Notes under the pieces: generated by a model
The model's input: only the letters and a program-made list of their open reading frames with translations
What the model was told of the DNA's origin: nothing
Database searches by the model: none
Assembly: GCF_023509035.1 (NCBI RefSeq)
Contig: NZ_CP075583.1
Location: forward strand, 3,038,001-3,102,000
Origin: Janthinobacterium lividum
GTDB taxonomy: Bacteria; Pseudomonadota; Gammaproteobacteria; Burkholderiales; Burkholderiaceae_D
Reading direction: 5' to 3'
Length of the DNA stretch: 64,000 bases
Part shown: positions 52,593 through 61,926 of the stretch, one piece after another
Layout: each line of letters starts with the position of its first letter
How positions within the stretch are numbered: the first letter of the stretch is position 1
Translations under genes and position numbers: made by a program

Positions 52593-53825
52593 TCAAGGCT
52601 GGCTGCCTTGTGGCACGGAAACCAGCAGGGCGTGCATATGGGGCAGCAAGCGTTGCCCTGGCACATAGTTGCGCATGGCCGTGGCCAGCTGACGTGTCGC
52701 CAGCCTGGCCCGGCCATCGTCGAGCATGTGCGTGGCGGCAAGGCGTAAAGCGGTTTCCTGGAAGCGGTCGGCGCGCAGCAGCAAGCCGGCGCCGGCGTCC
52801 GCGATGGCGTGCATATTGAGGAATTGATCGAGGTTGCCGGCGATGCCGATGACGGGCACGCCTGCCGTCAGCGCCTGCTGGCTGGTGGGGCTGCCGCCGT
52901 TGCAGATCACCAGGCTGGCGCGTCGGGCCACCGCGTCGCCCGGTAAAAAAGGCGCGACATAGGCGTTCGGCGGCACGGCATCGACACGGACGGTGCCGGC
53001 CGTGGCCGCCAGTACGGTGACGGGCAGGGGCGCCAGCGCGCGCAGCACGCGCGGCAGCAATTGCCCCTGGCCGGAGCTGCCCAGGGTGACATAGATGATG
53101 GGCCGTCCGCTGCTCAGTTCCGGGCGCTGCCACCAGTCCGGCAAGTCGAGCGGCGGCGCCCAGATGATGGCGCCCAGGTAGTCGTGCGTGGACGGCATGG
53201 CCTGCGGCGGGAACAGTTGCGGAATATCCGCGTACAAGGTGCGGTCGGCATCCGTATAGATGCGCCGAAGGTCGCTGCCCAGCGATGGTAAGCCATGGCG
53301 GCGGCGTACGCGGTTCAGGGGCACGGCGTGCGAAGCGAAGGCCAGCGGGCGGATCAGGCGGAACAGGGGCGCGGCCAGCCAGATGGGCAGCATGCCGGTC
53401 AGGGGCAGGCTGGGCACCGTGTAATGCTGGCGCACGTAGGGACTCCAGTAGGCATTGCTGATGGTGATGTAGGGAATGCGCTGCAGGCGCGCGCTGACCG
53501 ACAGCGACAGGCGAAAGTCGCCGATCACAAGATCGGGCTGGACGGCATTAAGCAGACGCAAGTCGTCTTCCACATACGCGTGCAGGGTGCTTTCCGTGTA
53601 GACGGGCTTGCCGTGGGCCAGCGCCTGCAGGAATTGCAGCGATGAAATACTGTCGATGCGCCAGCGCCGGAAGGGGGCTTGCTTGAAACAAAAGTCATAG
53701 CCATCGGCGCAGGCAAAATGCACCTCATATTCCTCCTCGTCCAAGCCTTGGGCAAGGCTCAGTGGGCGGCCCACGTGGGCCAGAGTTACTGCCTCGGCAA
53801 TAAAGAGGATTTTCTTGCGCGCCAT
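52593..53825 (-). CDS. UDP-glycosyltransferase-like glycosyltransferase
   Basis: A 410-residue GT-B fold enzyme of the MGT/UGT type. N-terminal domain: KILFIAEAVTLAHVGRPLSLA. C-terminal domain: VTLGSSGQGQLL and NGGSPTSQQALTAGVPVIGIAGNLDQ (core NGGSPTSQQALTAGVPVIG), which is the donor-binding signature in a variant form (HGG replaced by NGG). It would transfer a sugar from a nucleotide donor to a lipid or small molecule. I use ATG 53825 (MARKKILF); ATG 53840 is possible. It stands alone between the PEP-CTERM genes and the small-protein gene at 53963 (divergent). Confidence 0.85.
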   Translation of the reverse strand: MARKKILFIAEAVTLAHVGRPLSLAQGLDEEEYEVHFACADGYDFCFKQAPFRRWRIDSISSLQFLQALAHGKPVYTESTLHAYVEDDLRLLNAVQPDLVIGDFRLSLSVSARLQRIPYITISNAYWSPYVRQHYTVPSLPLTGMLPIWLAAPLFRLIRPLAFASHAVPLNRVRRRHGLPSLGSDLRRIYTDADRTLYADIPQLFPPQAMPSTHDYLGAIIWAPPLDLPDWWQRPELSSGRPIIYVTLGSSGQGQLLPRVLRALAPLPVTVLAATAGTVRVDAVPPNAYVAPFLPGDAVARRASLVICNGGSPTSQQALTAGVPVIGIAGNLDQFLNMHAIADAGAGLLLRADRFQETALRLAATHMLDDGRARLATRQLATAMRNYVPGQRLLPHMHALLVSVPQGSQP

Positions 53826-53962
53826 GGGGATCGCTTGCATTCGCAGGATAAAATACCTGCCAGGTTGGAGTGGCGCCACGCCGTTTAGTTCCCGCAGTTG
53901 CTTGCCACTTGCGGGCGCCAGGATTTGGCCGCATCGGCTACAGTAGAGCAAAGGAGGTCACC

Positions 53963-54136
53963 ATGCAAGCACAATCCCGTCATGCCCCGCTGCGTGCGCA
54001 CAGCACGCCCGAACCCGATATGCCGCCACCGCCGGAAGGCGATCCCCTCACGCCGCCGCCAGAACAGCCGCCGCATATTGACCCCGCGCCGGTCGAGGAG
54101 CCGACGCCGCCACCACCGCCCGTGAAAATGCATTGA
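53963..54136 (+). CDS. 57-residue proline-rich protein
   Basis: ATG 53963 has a perfect AAGGAGGTCACC ribosome site. The 57-residue product is about one-third proline with acidic spacers (MPPPPEGDPLTPPPEQPP) and ends PPPPPVKMH. No signal peptide or membrane segment is seen. Such a chain is disordered and is likely a binding tail, for example for SH3-like or periplasmic partners; there is no known family that I recognise. It is divergent from the glycosyltransferase gene. Confidence 0.7.
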   Translation: MQAQSRHAPLRAHSTPEPDMPPPPEGDPLTPPPEQPPHIDPAPVEEPTPPPPPVKMH

Positions 54137-54370
54137 CCGGGTCGCGGTGCGCGGCGAGTCGTACGCGGCCCACGGTCATGGCGCAAGACGCTCCCGTCAT
54201 GGCGGGGGGCGGGGAGATGTGCGCCATGTTTATTTCCAGCCGGAAATGGACTGCGCGATGGCTGCCTGCGCCACGCCATTTAAACAACAAAAACACTAAT
54301 AAATGTTGCCGAGTGGATACAAATCAAGCTCTAACTGTTGAGTGTCATGCGGCCGTCACGATTCTGTTCT

Positions 54371-54376
54371 TATAAT
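54371..54376 (+). promoter_or_regulatory. Consensus -10 element before the small membrane protein gene
   Basis: TATAAT at 54371-54376 sits 36-41 bp before the GTG at 54412, in an A+T-rich stretch. The matching -35 is weak. Confidence 0.5.
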
Positions 54377-54411
54377 GAGACATCATAAAAATTTTTGTAC
54401 AGGAGACCATC

Positions 54412-54549
54412 GTGGGCAATTCCTTGCATAACAAAATCTACCTGGGCCGGCGCCCTGTGATCACCAGTAAAAACCTCGTAGCGCTGGCCCTGGCGGGCGC
54501 CGTGGCTGGTTGCGGCCTGGCATGGCTGCTGCTGCGCAGCTACAAATAA
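54412..54549 (+). CDS. 45-residue single-pass membrane protein
   Basis: GTG 54412 has AGGAGA five bases upstream and opens MGNSLHNKIYLGRRPVI, then a hydrophobic helix (about residues 22-41, ALALAGAVAGCGLAWLLL) and RSYK at the end. A consensus -10 lies 36 bp before the start. It is a typical small inner-membrane protein with an N-terminal cytoplasmic basic tail; I do not recognise a family. Confidence 0.65.
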   Translation: MGNSLHNKIYLGRRPVITSKNLVALALAGAVAGCGLAWLLLRSYK

Positions 54550-54678
54550 GGGTCACCACGCCCGTATTTCCGCCGCCTTGCCATATGCCGGGCGGCGGTA
54601 GATTCACGTTGCCTGTTGCCGATGCGCAGCGGGGCGCGTACCATGGGGGCCGAACACCTGGCCTTTTATGGAAAAGTA

Positions 54679-55047
54679 ATGAAGAACGAGAAATTAACGA
54701 CCGATGAATATGACGCGCTGGAGCAAGTTGCACGCGGCATCAAGACCGAGCGCCCCAGCGCTTGCGTTGCCCGCAATGCCAAGCGCCTGTCCGGCCTGAA
54801 GCTGCTCAGCTATGCCCGCGATGGCCGTCTGTCCATCACCGAGAAAGCACAACAACTGCTGTTCCTGCGCCGCTGCATCATGGGTTTGCGCGCCGTCGCC
54901 ACCGATCCGCTGACCAAGCTGGAGTCGGACGTGGCTTACTTCTTGGGCAAGAAAGCCCACATCGTGGCGCGTGCCGAAGGCGAGGGCCACGACATTTCCG
55001 ACAAGGGCCGCGAATCGCTGGCCGACATCGACACCCTGGGCCTGTAA
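54679..55047 (+). CDS. Hypothetical protein
   Basis: A 122-residue soluble protein, helical in the first half (LTTDEYDALEQVARGIKTERPSACVARNAKRLSGLK, quoted in part) with a winged-helix-like stretch LLSYARDGRLSITEKAQQLLFLRR, which resembles an end-of-gene regulator such as a small DNA-binding protein; that is inference. ATG 54679 has GGAAAAG upstream; ATG 54643 in frame is less likely. It is followed after 69 bp by the thioesterase gene in the same direction. Confidence 0.6.
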   Translation: MKNEKLTTDEYDALEQVARGIKTERPSACVARNAKRLSGLKLLSYARDGRLSITEKAQQLLFLRRCIMGLRAVATDPLTKLESDVAYFLGKKAHIVARAEGEGHDISDKGRESLADIDTLGL

Positions 55048-55116
55048 GGTCTACGCCGGCCCCTGGGGCCGGTTTTCACATCCTCCCACACTTTTAATTT
55101 CCCCTTGGAGAACACT

Positions 55117-55587
55117 TTGGACAGCGCGATGAACTGGTCGGCCCACGAACTGACGATGACGGTCTTGATGACGCCCGATATGGCCAATTTTTCCGGTAAC
55201 GTGCACGGTGGCACCATCCTGAAATACCTCGACAGCGTCGCCTATGCCTGTGCCAGCCGCTATTCGGGCAGCTATGTGGTCACCCTGTCGGTAGACCAAG
55301 TGATGTTCTTGCAGCCTATTCACGTGGGCGAGCTAGTGACGTTTCTCGCGTCGATCAATTACACGGGCACGACGTCGATGGAAGTGGGCATTCGCGTGGT
55401 GACGGAAAATATCCAGCAGCGCCTGGTGCGCCATGCCAACAGTTGCTATTTCACGATGGTCGCCGTGGATGCCAACCGCAAGCCCGTGGCCGTGCCGCCG
55501 CTGGCGCTGGAGACGCCGGAGCAGCACGCGCGCTTCGAGCAGGCCAAGCTGCGCAAGCTGTCGCGCCAGAAGGTGTCGAAGAAGTAG
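55117..55587 (+). CDS. Acyl-CoA thioesterase, hotdog fold, YciA-like
   Basis: A 156-residue hotdog-fold enzyme hydrolysing acyl-CoA. Key parts: MTPDMANFSGNVHGGTILKYLDSVAYACASRYSG (core NFSGNVHGGTILKYLD) with the catalytic Asn/Gly-His-Gly-Gly arrangement, VTLSVDQVMFLQPIHVGELV, and RHANSCYFTMVAVD. Start TTG 55117 (GGAG seven bases upstream) is preferred; TTG 55105 and ATG 55129 are alternatives. Length and motifs fit a hexameric YciA/BfiT-type thioesterase. Confidence 0.9.
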   Translation: MDSAMNWSAHELTMTVLMTPDMANFSGNVHGGTILKYLDSVAYACASRYSGSYVVTLSVDQVMFLQPIHVGELVTFLASINYTGTTSMEVGIRVVTENIQQRLVRHANSCYFTMVAVDANRKPVAVPPLALETPEQHARFEQAKLRKLSRQKVSKK

Positions 55588-55616
55588 TTGTGTACTGTAA
55601 TTGGTGGCCGAGCCTG

Positions 55617-56072
55617 TTATCTGTCATTTGCGTAGCACATTTGCATTTCTGCGCAGCGTAGGGGGCCTGGTAAATGCGTCCAGTCGCCTGGGTTGGGAAA
55701 TGTGAAGGCGCATATTTGATGAATGGCTTGCGGCGGCAAAAATCCCTGATCTCTTCCCAGTTGGATTGCCCAACAATCTGCCGCCCGTTCGTTGTTGCCT
55801 ACATATTGATGCGCACATTCATGCGTATAAATATACCATTGTATAAAAGGCGGAAGATTGAAGAAGTCAGGGCGGAATAACAATACACCTTGCCGTGCCA
55901 TTGCAATATCCGGGATGGCTGCCACATAGGAAACAGCTCCGCCGCATGTCAGAGTTTGTTCGGCAATGATGGGGGCGACTCCCATGGGTTGAAGTATGAG
56001 TTGCGCAGCGGCTGGCAGGGCGAGGGTGGCAGTCAAAACAATGAGCAACAGAGATGTCGATGGGGTTTTCAT
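55617..56072 (-). CDS. Small secreted metalloprotease-like protein (HExxH)
   Basis: A 151-residue protein with a signal peptide (MKTPSTSLLLIVLTATLALP ending AAAQ). The mature part holds a zinc-protease motif His84-Glu85-Cys-Ala-His88 (YTHECAHQYVG) and a nearby Glu95 in NNERAADCW as possible third ligand. Six or so cysteines suggest disulphides in the periplasm or outside the cell. I recognise no named family. A+T content is raised compared with the core. It lies 69 bp beyond the gene at 56142 on the same strand, with which it may be co-transcribed. Confidence 0.7.
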   Translation of the reverse strand: MKTPSTSLLLIVLTATLALPAAAQLILQPMGVAPIIAEQTLTCGGAVSYVAAIPDIAMARQGVLLFRPDFFNLPPFIQWYIYTHECAHQYVGNNERAADCWAIQLGRDQGFLPPQAIHQICAFTFPNPGDWTHLPGPLRCAEMQMCYANDR

Positions 56073-56141
56073 ATTTTTCAATGCTGATGGTTGCATTTTA
56101 TGGTGCGGACATTTCGGGCACATTTTTCTTGAAATAAACGG

Positions 56142-57026
56142 CTAGCTTGCATCTTCCAGTTCTTTGGGGAGAATGCATCTTTTTTTTCTGGATTGGATCT
56201 GGTCAAGCTGGTTTTTTAGTGTGGAGATCAGTCCCGAACGTGAGAGCGGCAGAATTTCCGGGTCTTGCAATAGTTGAATGAATTGGCCAACCCGTTCGCT
56301 CCCGGAATTGCAGTCTCCCATGGCGAATTCTGAAATTGCCCAATCCGCGATAATATAGGCTCTGGCGCCATTAATTCCGAATGCAGACTCGCTGCGCAGT
56401 ACATTCAGAGAATCCTGGAAAGCCGCTCGTCCTTCCTGTATTTTTCCGGTGGAAAACATCAGTCGCGCCTTGTATCTCCTCGCTTCCGATTGCATCGAGG
56501 GCACGGCATCTTTGATGGCAACGGCTCGTTCGACCAGCGTCGTGGCACTTTTCCAGTCATAAATATTCAACGCTTCCGATATCAATACCAATAGTTGGGG
56601 AATTCCCGCATGGTCTCCGAGGCGCGGCAGCAAGGCAGTTGCATACTGTATATTTGCCAGTACCTGCGGGGCAACCATGGAATTCATCGCCATCAGCATT
56701 TGTGGATTATTCGATTGATATTGAATCTGGATCATGTTCTGACGCAGGTTTGAAACGGCATTTACGGATTTGTTGAATTCTTCCATATGCCTGAAGATTT
56801 CATTGCGCGGCTGGCTCCAGAAAATATCGAAGAGAGAAATCGTACTTAATAGTATGCCAATGATTAAAGCCAGGAAACTGGCTCTTTTTTGCAGTCTTTC
56901 AAATCTTCCGTGTTCGGGATTTTCAAGACGGTTCATCCGCAGATCCATTGCCTGTATTTTCGATTCCAGCGAGGATTTTTTCTCCGGGTCAATGGAGTTG
57001 CTTTCTGGTACAGGGTTGGAATTCAT
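56142..57026 (-). CDS. Membrane protein with coiled coil and TPR-like repeats
   Basis: A 294-residue protein. The N-terminus (about 1-47) is hydrophilic with a short coiled coil (LESKIQAMDLRMNRLEN), followed by one membrane helix (about 49-70; RASFLALIIGILLSTISLF) and a helical domain (about 80-290) with TPR-like spacing (ATTLVERAVAIKDAVPS; ARLMFSTGKIQEGRAAFQDS). It would be a scaffold exposed on one side of the inner membrane. G+C is visibly lower than the flanking genes (about 45% in a sampled line). I recognise no family. Confidence 0.65.
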   Translation of the reverse strand: MNSNPVPESNSIDPEKKSSLESKIQAMDLRMNRLENPEHGRFERLQKRASFLALIIGILLSTISLFDIFWSQPRNEIFRHMEEFNKSVNAVSNLRQNMIQIQYQSNNPQMLMAMNSMVAPQVLANIQYATALLPRLGDHAGIPQLLVLISEALNIYDWKSATTLVERAVAIKDAVPSMQSEARRYKARLMFSTGKIQEGRAAFQDSLNVLRSESAFGINGARAYIIADWAISEFAMGDCNSGSERVGQFIQLLQDPEILPLSRSGLISTLKNQLDQIQSRKKRCILPKELEDAS

Positions 57027-57260
57027 GGCGGAAATTCCCAGTCTCGGCTACATAATTGAATTGTTATCTGCATCCCCTGATGTGACTATATTCTGAAAAT
57101 TTCAGTGAAGTTTGATCTTGAGTAATGTATGTGCGTTTTCAATCAGTCTATATTTTCTATTGAAAGTATTATTGATTTTTATGATAAGAAATTTTTTCGG
57201 ATGTGGAAGAATATCTGATTGGGCGCAGCCAGTCGGTGTAGCGCTGTCAAATCGATGGGC

Positions 57261-57292
57261 AAAAAAAAGCCACCATATCTGGTGGCTTTTTC
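57261..57292. terminator. Bidirectional rho-independent terminator
   Basis: A-run, then AAGCCACC-ATATCT-GGTGGCTT, then T-run, 34 bp beyond the stop of rhlE. The stem with A and T tracts on both sides works in either direction; no convergent gene is close, so its main job is ending rhlE. Confidence 0.85.
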
Positions 57293-57325
57293 TCGCGCGC
57301 TGCAATTTGCAGCGGCTATCCGTGA

Positions 57326-58732
57326 TTAACGGTCGCCGTAGCTGCGGCGTGCGCCGTCGGTGCTGCGCGGATTGGAACCCTTGTAGCCGCCGCCGGTGCT
57401 AGGCGCGCCGTCTTTGCGTGGTGCGCCTGGTTTGCTGAACGTGCGTTGGGCTGGCTTTGCGCCGCCACGGTTGTCGCCTGGTTTCCAGCCGCCTGGACGG
57501 GCGCTCGAACGTGGGGCCGATGCCGTTTTCTTCGGCTCGAAACCTTCGATGACATTGACCGGGATCAATTGCTTGGTGAAGCGTTCGATGCGCTTGACGT
57601 TCATGCCTTCAGCGTGGTTCACCAGCGAAATGGCCAGGCCATTGCGGCCAGCGCGGCCGGTACGGCCGATGCGGTGGACGTAGTCTTCCGGGAACTTCGG
57701 CAGATCGTAGTTGAACACGTGGGTGATCGTTGGCACGTCGATACCGCGGGCGGCAACGTCGGTGGCAACCAGCACTTTGACCTGGCCGCGGCGCATGCCG
57801 TCCAGGGTGCGGTTACGCGCGCCCTGGTGCATGTCGCCGTGCAAGGCGGCAGCCGAGAAACCGGCGATGTTCAGACGGTCGGCGATGGTGTCGGCGTCAC
57901 GCTTGGTGGCGGTAAACACAACAGCCTGGTCCAGCGTTTCGTCGCGCAGCAGGTGGTCCAGCAGGCGATTCTTGTGCGACAGATCGTCGACGAAGTGGAC
58001 GCGCTGGGTGATGTTTTCATGCTTGTTGCTCGAGCTTGCCACCTGGATGACCAGCGGGTTTTTCGTGATGCGGCGGGCCATGTTACCGACGACGCCATCC
58101 AAGGTTGCCGAGAACAGCATGGTTTGACGGCCTTCTGGCGTCGCTTCCACGATCTTTTCGATGTCGTCGATGAAACCCATGTCCAGCATGCGGTCGGCTT
58201 CGTCCAGCACCAGGATTTCCAGTTGCGAGAAGTCGATCTTGCCCGAGTCCATGTGGTCGATCAGACGGCCAGGGGTAGCGACCAGAATCTCAGGATTCTT
58301 GGCCAGCAATTGCATCTGTTTAGGGTAAGGCATGCCGCCCAGGATAGACACGGCCTTGATGCGGCGGATGCCGGTGCTGTACTTGTCGGTGTTGGTCGTT
58401 ACTTGCAGGGCCAGTTCGCGCGTTGGCGTCAGCACCAGCATTTTTGGCTGGGCAGCCTTGAAGCGTGGACGCTCGCCGCGGGCGCGCGATGCTTGCATTT
58501 CCTGATTTGGCGTCTTGCCGGCGGCGCTTTGTTCGGCGCTGGCCAGTTTGTGCAGCGATGGCAGCATGAAAGCTGCCGTCTTGCCCGAACCGGTCTGCGA
58601 CGAGACCAGCAGATCACGGCCTTCGATCGCGGCTGGAATCGCTTGCGACTGTACCGCGGTTGGCGCGGTGTAGCCCGATTCGGTCAGAGCGGCGATGATG
58701 GACGGATGCAGGCCTAAGGATTCAAATGTCAT
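57326..58732 (-). CDS. rhlE: DEAD-box ATP-dependent RNA helicase RhlE
   Basis: A 468-residue helicase with the Q motif GYTAPTAVQSQAIP, motif I SQTGSGKTAAF, Ia PTRELALQV, Ib TPGRLIDHM, II DEADRMLDMGF, III SATLD, VLVATDVAARGID and HRIGRTGRAGR in order. An insertion (about residues 68-92; AEQSAAGKTPNQEMQASRAR quoted) and a long Gly/Arg/Ser/Lys-rich tail (about 395-468) mark the RhlE branch. The tail binds RNA. A 340-bp leader precedes the start, as is usual for cold-inducible helicases, and a terminator follows. It is a paralogue of the shorter DEAD-box protein at 29127. Confidence 0.93.
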   Translation of the reverse strand: MTFESLGLHPSIIAALTESGYTAPTAVQSQAIPAAIEGRDLLVSSQTGSGKTAAFMLPSLHKLASAEQSAAGKTPNQEMQASRARGERPRFKAAQPKMLVLTPTRELALQVTTNTDKYSTGIRRIKAVSILGGMPYPKQMQLLAKNPEILVATPGRLIDHMDSGKIDFSQLEILVLDEADRMLDMGFIDDIEKIVEATPEGRQTMLFSATLDGVVGNMARRITKNPLVIQVASSSNKHENITQRVHFVDDLSHKNRLLDHLLRDETLDQAVVFTATKRDADTIADRLNIAGFSAAALHGDMHQGARNRTLDGMRRGQVKVLVATDVAARGIDVPTITHVFNYDLPKFPEDYVHRIGRTGRAGRNGLAISLVNHAEGMNVKRIERFTKQLIPVNVIEGFEPKKTASAPRSSARPGGWKPGDNRGGAKPAQRTFSKPGAPRKDGAPSTGGGYKGSNPRSTDGARRSYGDR

Positions 58733-59073
58733 TCTTTTCTTTCGTAAAAATCAGCGTTCTTGCAAAAAGCAGAACGCAAAATAGCAACGCCAACCAAAAC
58801 GAAATGACTCAACTAGAAAGAAATTTCGGCACAAAAGCTTTGCGCCGGGACGGTGTCAGGTGCGACACACAAGGCGGGAGGGCTTTATAAGCGACATCCT
58901 GTGGATGCGCTAAGGCTTGCGAAGCTGCTAAGTTTGTAGTGCTGTACTGCGGTGTTGCCATCGCTTCAAGGGAACATATTGCAGCGCACAACGACACTAT
59001 ACCGTATTTGACGTCGTTTTGCACGGCCTAAATGGGAAGAAACGAAAGTCCTACCACGTTTTGCTGATGTTTC
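58733..59073. other. 341-bp rhlE upstream region
   Basis: Long leader or promoter region of rhlE. It includes an A+T-rich tract just before the gene (58733-58800). A 71-codon open frame on the minus strand (58809-59024) has no ribosome site or family and is treated as chance. Confidence 0.5.
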
Positions 59074-59265
59074 CTATGTGAAATCAGTAGGAATACGTAG
59101 ATTTTGCTCGGTTGTGAGCATTGCCACGATGTCGGCGGGCGGCGGCGCTTGTTGCGTTTCCCCGGCAAGATTGATTTGCCGGGTTAGCTGCGCCACCGGA
59201 ACAGGGAAACTGTGGCGGTATTTGCTCATCAGTTTATGCAGGTTTTGCCGCGAGAGGTTCAGCAC
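59074..59265 (-). CDS. Small helix-turn-helix-like protein or gene remnant
   Basis: Frame from GTG 59265 gives 63 residues starting with LNLSRQNLHKLMSKYRHSFP (quoted from residue 2) and ending AMLTTEQNLRIPTDFT. The first part, read with the three in-frame codons before the GTG (Val-Ala-Gln), looks like the recognition half of a helix-turn-helix (VAQVLNLSRQNLHKLM), so the gene may have lost its 5' end. It starts 18 bp after the fabI stop on the same strand. No clear ribosome site is seen. Confidence 0.45.
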   Translation of the reverse strand: MLNLSRQNLHKLMSKYRHSFPVPVAQLTRQINLAGETQQAPPPADIVAMLTTEQNLRIPTDFT

Positions 59266-59282
59266 CTGCGCTACCTACCGCA

Positions 59283-60071
59283 TCACTCTACTTCGGGATT
59301 CACCGCCATTACTTGCGAAAATCCGCCATCGACGTAGGTAATCTCGCCCGTGATGCCCGACGCCAGGTCGGACAGCAAAAAGGCGGCCGTGTTGCCCACC
59401 TCCTCTATGGTGACATTGCGCCTCAGCGGGGCGTGCTCGGCGACAAAGCCCAGGAGTTTACTGAAATCCTTGATGCCGGACGCGGCCAGTGTCTTGATGG
59501 GGCCGGCCGAAATGCCATTGGCGCGAATGCCGCGCGGGCCCAGCGATTCGGCCAGGTAACGCACGGACGCTTCCAGCGACGCCTTGGCCAGGCCCATGGT
59601 GTTGTAGTAGGGCACGGCGCGTACGGCGCCCAGGTAAGTCAGGGTCAATACGCTGGCGCCCGGATGCAGCAGGGGCAGGGCGGCCTTGGCCATGGCGGGA
59701 AAACTGTAGGCGGAAATATCGTGCGCGATGCGGAAGCTGTCGCGCGACAGGCCGTCGAGGAAGTCGCCGGCGATCGCCTCGCGCGGCGCAAAACCGATGG
59801 CGTGCACGAAACCGTCGAGATGTTCCCAGTGATGCGCCAGATCGCTGAAGACGGCGCTGATCTGTTCATCGCTGGAAACGTCGCAGTCGAATATCAGTTC
59901 GCTGCCAAATTCCGCCGCAAATTCCGTGATGCGTTCCTTGAAGCGTTCGCCCACATACGTGAAGGCGAGAGTGGCGCCTTCGCGGTGGCAAGCCTTGGCG
60001 ATGCCATAGGCGATGGAGCGGTTCGATAGCAAGCCCGTGATGAGGATTTTTTTGCCTTGCAAGAAAGCCAT
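59283..60071 (-). CDS. fabI: Enoyl-[acyl-carrier-protein] reductase (NADH)
   Basis: A 262-residue SDR-type enzyme doing the last step of fatty-acid elongation. The cofactor region [19 protein letters not shown] matches the FabI form, followed by [21 protein letters not shown] and the catalytic Tyr-x6-Lys in [19 protein letters not shown] (core YNTMGLAK). The C-terminus [18 protein letters not shown] is normal. ATG 60071 has AGGAG seven bases upstream; the 141-nt open frame beyond is a shadow. It lies downstream of mltD (100 bp) in the same direction and should be co-transcribed or have its own promoter. Confidence 0.95.
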   Translation of the reverse strand: MAFLQGKKILITGLLSNRSIAYGIAKACHREGATLAFTYVGERFKERITEFAAEFGSELIFDCDVSSDEQISAVFSDLAHHWEHLDGFVHAIGFAPREAIAGDFLDGLSRDSFRIAHDISAYSFPAMAKAALPLLHPGASVLTLTYLGAVRAVPYYNTMGLAKASLEASVRYLAESLGPRGIRANGISAGPIKTLAASGIKDFSKLLGFVAEHAPLRRNVTIEEVGNTAAFLLSDLASGITGEITYVDGGFSQVMAVNPEVE

Positions 60072-60174
60072 GACGACTCCTGTCTGGGTAGGTGGGCGGG
60101 GTGGGCGGATGTACAACCGGCCGCGACAGCAAAGCTGTGGCGGCCGGTCAGGTGCGTCAATACAGCTCAGGCGA

Positions 60175-61587
60175 TCAGTGACGGGCTTTTGCTCTGTTGT
60201 TGCCACCGCCACGCTGGATGCGCGGTTTCACCAGGGAAATTGGCGCGGCTTGCACCTTGCCACCCTTGGCGGCGCGGCGCAGTGCCTTGGCGGCCCGTTC
60301 CGGACGGTCCGCTTCCAGCAACATGGTGGCGCTGTCGGCGATTTCCTGAGTGATGTCCTTGTTCATCGTGGCCGAGGTTTTCGGCACGAGGATGGTGGAG
60401 CCGGCGCGCAGACTGGTGCGCTGGGGAATGTTATTGGCCTGGCGCAGCACGTCGGCCGTGGTGCCGAATTTCGACGCCAGGGTTTCGATGCGTTCGCGCG
60501 CATTGGTGATCTTGTGTGTGGTCCAGCTCGACAAGGCGTGGCCCCATTGCGCCAGGTTGGTGGTGAACTTGGCGGCGTTTTCCTGTGGCAACAGAATCTT
60601 GGTCTTTTCGCCGCCGATGATGACGGGGCGGTTAAATTGCGGATTCAGGGCCTTGAATTCATCCATCGACAGTTCGGCCAGCTGGGCGGCAACGGTAATG
60701 TCGATGTCGCTGGTCTTGTCGATGGCCGTGAAATACGGCTGGTTGTCGACCACGGGCAGGGTCAGGCCGAACTGGGCCGGATTGGCGATGATGTTTTTCA
60801 CCGCTTGCAGTTTCGGCACGTAGTTGCGCGTTTCGGCCGGCATCAGGTCAGCCAGGCTTTCGAAGTCGGTCGGCTTGCCCAGCGCCTGGTTTTTCTTGAT
60901 GGCGCGCTGCACCGAGCCTTCGCCCCAGTTGTAGGCGGCCAGGGCCAGTTGCCAGTCGCCAAACATGTCATACAGGCGCTGCAGGTATGTCAGGGCCGCA
61001 TCGGTCGAGGCCAGCACGCCGCGGCGCTCGTCCTTGAACATGTTTTGCTTGAGGTTGAAATCGCGTCCCGTGGCGGGCACGAATTGCCACATGCCGGCCG
61101 CATTGGCGCTGGAGAATGCTTGCGGGTTGAAGGCGGACTCGATGAATGGCAGCAAGGCCAGTTCCGTCGGCATGCCGCGCTTTTCCAGTTCCTGCACCAC
61201 GTGGAAGATGTAGCGCGAGGCGCGCGCCGTGGTGCGGGCGATGTAGTCGGGGCGGGTGGCGTACCAGTTGACGTGATTCGCTACCAGCTGGTTGTTGATG
61301 TCGGGAATCGCATAGCCGCTGCGGATGCGGCCCCAGACGTCGGCTTCGCGCAGCGGATCGGAATTGTCGCTGAGGTTTTTCAGCAGACGGTCGGTCTTTT
61401 GCAGGCGGTTGTCGAGGGTGGGGAGTTTCGCCGTGACCTGGGCGGTCATCGGGATCAAGGCAGGTGCGGCGGCGGCGACTGGCGCGTTATCGCTCTCAAC
61501 ACCGGCTTCGTACGCCTGGCTGAGGGCGGGCGCAAGCGCCAGGGCCAACGCCGCCAGGACGGTAGATTTAAAGGAGTTTTCGTGCAT
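60175..61587 (-). CDS. mltD: Membrane-bound lytic murein transglycosylase D, LysM-containing
   Basis: A 470-residue periplasmic enzyme cleaving the MurNAc-GlcNAc bond. Signal peptide about residues 1-25 ([16 protein letters not shown]). SLT domain about 120-260 with [18 protein letters not shown] (catalytic Glu in the IES motif), [17 protein letters not shown] and [14 protein letters not shown]. Two LysM modules follow: about 315-360 ([20 protein letters not shown]) and 375-420 ([17 protein letters not shown]). The tail is basic (RAKARH). ATG 61587 is used. No lipobox is evident, unlike in E. coli MltD. It is divergent from DUF1415. Confidence 0.92.
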   Translation of the reverse strand: MHENSFKSTVLAALALALAPALSQAYEAGVESDNAPVAAAAPALIPMTAQVTAKLPTLDNRLQKTDRLLKNLSDNSDPLREADVWGRIRSGYAIPDINNQLVANHVNWYATRPDYIARTTARASRYIFHVVQELEKRGMPTELALLPFIESAFNPQAFSSANAAGMWQFVPATGRDFNLKQNMFKDERRGVLASTDAALTYLQRLYDMFGDWQLALAAYNWGEGSVQRAIKKNQALGKPTDFESLADLMPAETRNYVPKLQAVKNIIANPAQFGLTLPVVDNQPYFTAIDKTSDIDITVAAQLAELSMDEFKALNPQFNRPVIIGGEKTKILLPQENAAKFTTNLAQWGHALSSWTTHKITNARERIETLASKFGTTADVLRQANNIPQRTSLRAGSTILVPKTSATMNKDITQEIADSATMLLEADRPERAAKALRRAAKGGKVQAAPISLVKPRIQRGGGNNRAKARH

Positions 61588-61920
61588 AGTGTTCCATTGT
61601 TGTCGTCGGAGAAACATCGGACAGACCCATGATTCAGCTGCGAGTGTACGTATATCCACATGCCGGAGTCAAGAATTATGTCAGCATGATGACAGGAAAT
61701 AAGCGGCAATAAGCGGGAGACGGCCGGGTTTCCATTCGCAAATGCTGTCATTATTGCAAATTTAATTTGCCCAATGCGTGATTCGGCCGCTGTTATAGCA
61801 TACATGTCGAGGAGGGTGGCGCAAGCCTGGCAGCCGTTCAGTATGAGACTGCGCAAAGAGTGCGTACAATTTGGCTTTGGCCGGCCATTCGGCTGCCGGT
61901 CGCCTTATTGATAGAGAGTC
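61588..61920. other. Divergent promoter region between mltD and DUF1415 (333 bp)
   Basis: A+T-rich, with a GCAAAT-TTA-ATTTGC palindrome at 61756-61770 that may be an operator. No gene is supported. Confidence 0.5.
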
Positions 61921-61926
61921 ATGCAT

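Noticed and set aside
58809..59024. 71-codon minus-strand frame in the rhlE upstream region
   Set aside because: No ribosome site, no recognisable family and mixed codon use; more likely leader sequence.
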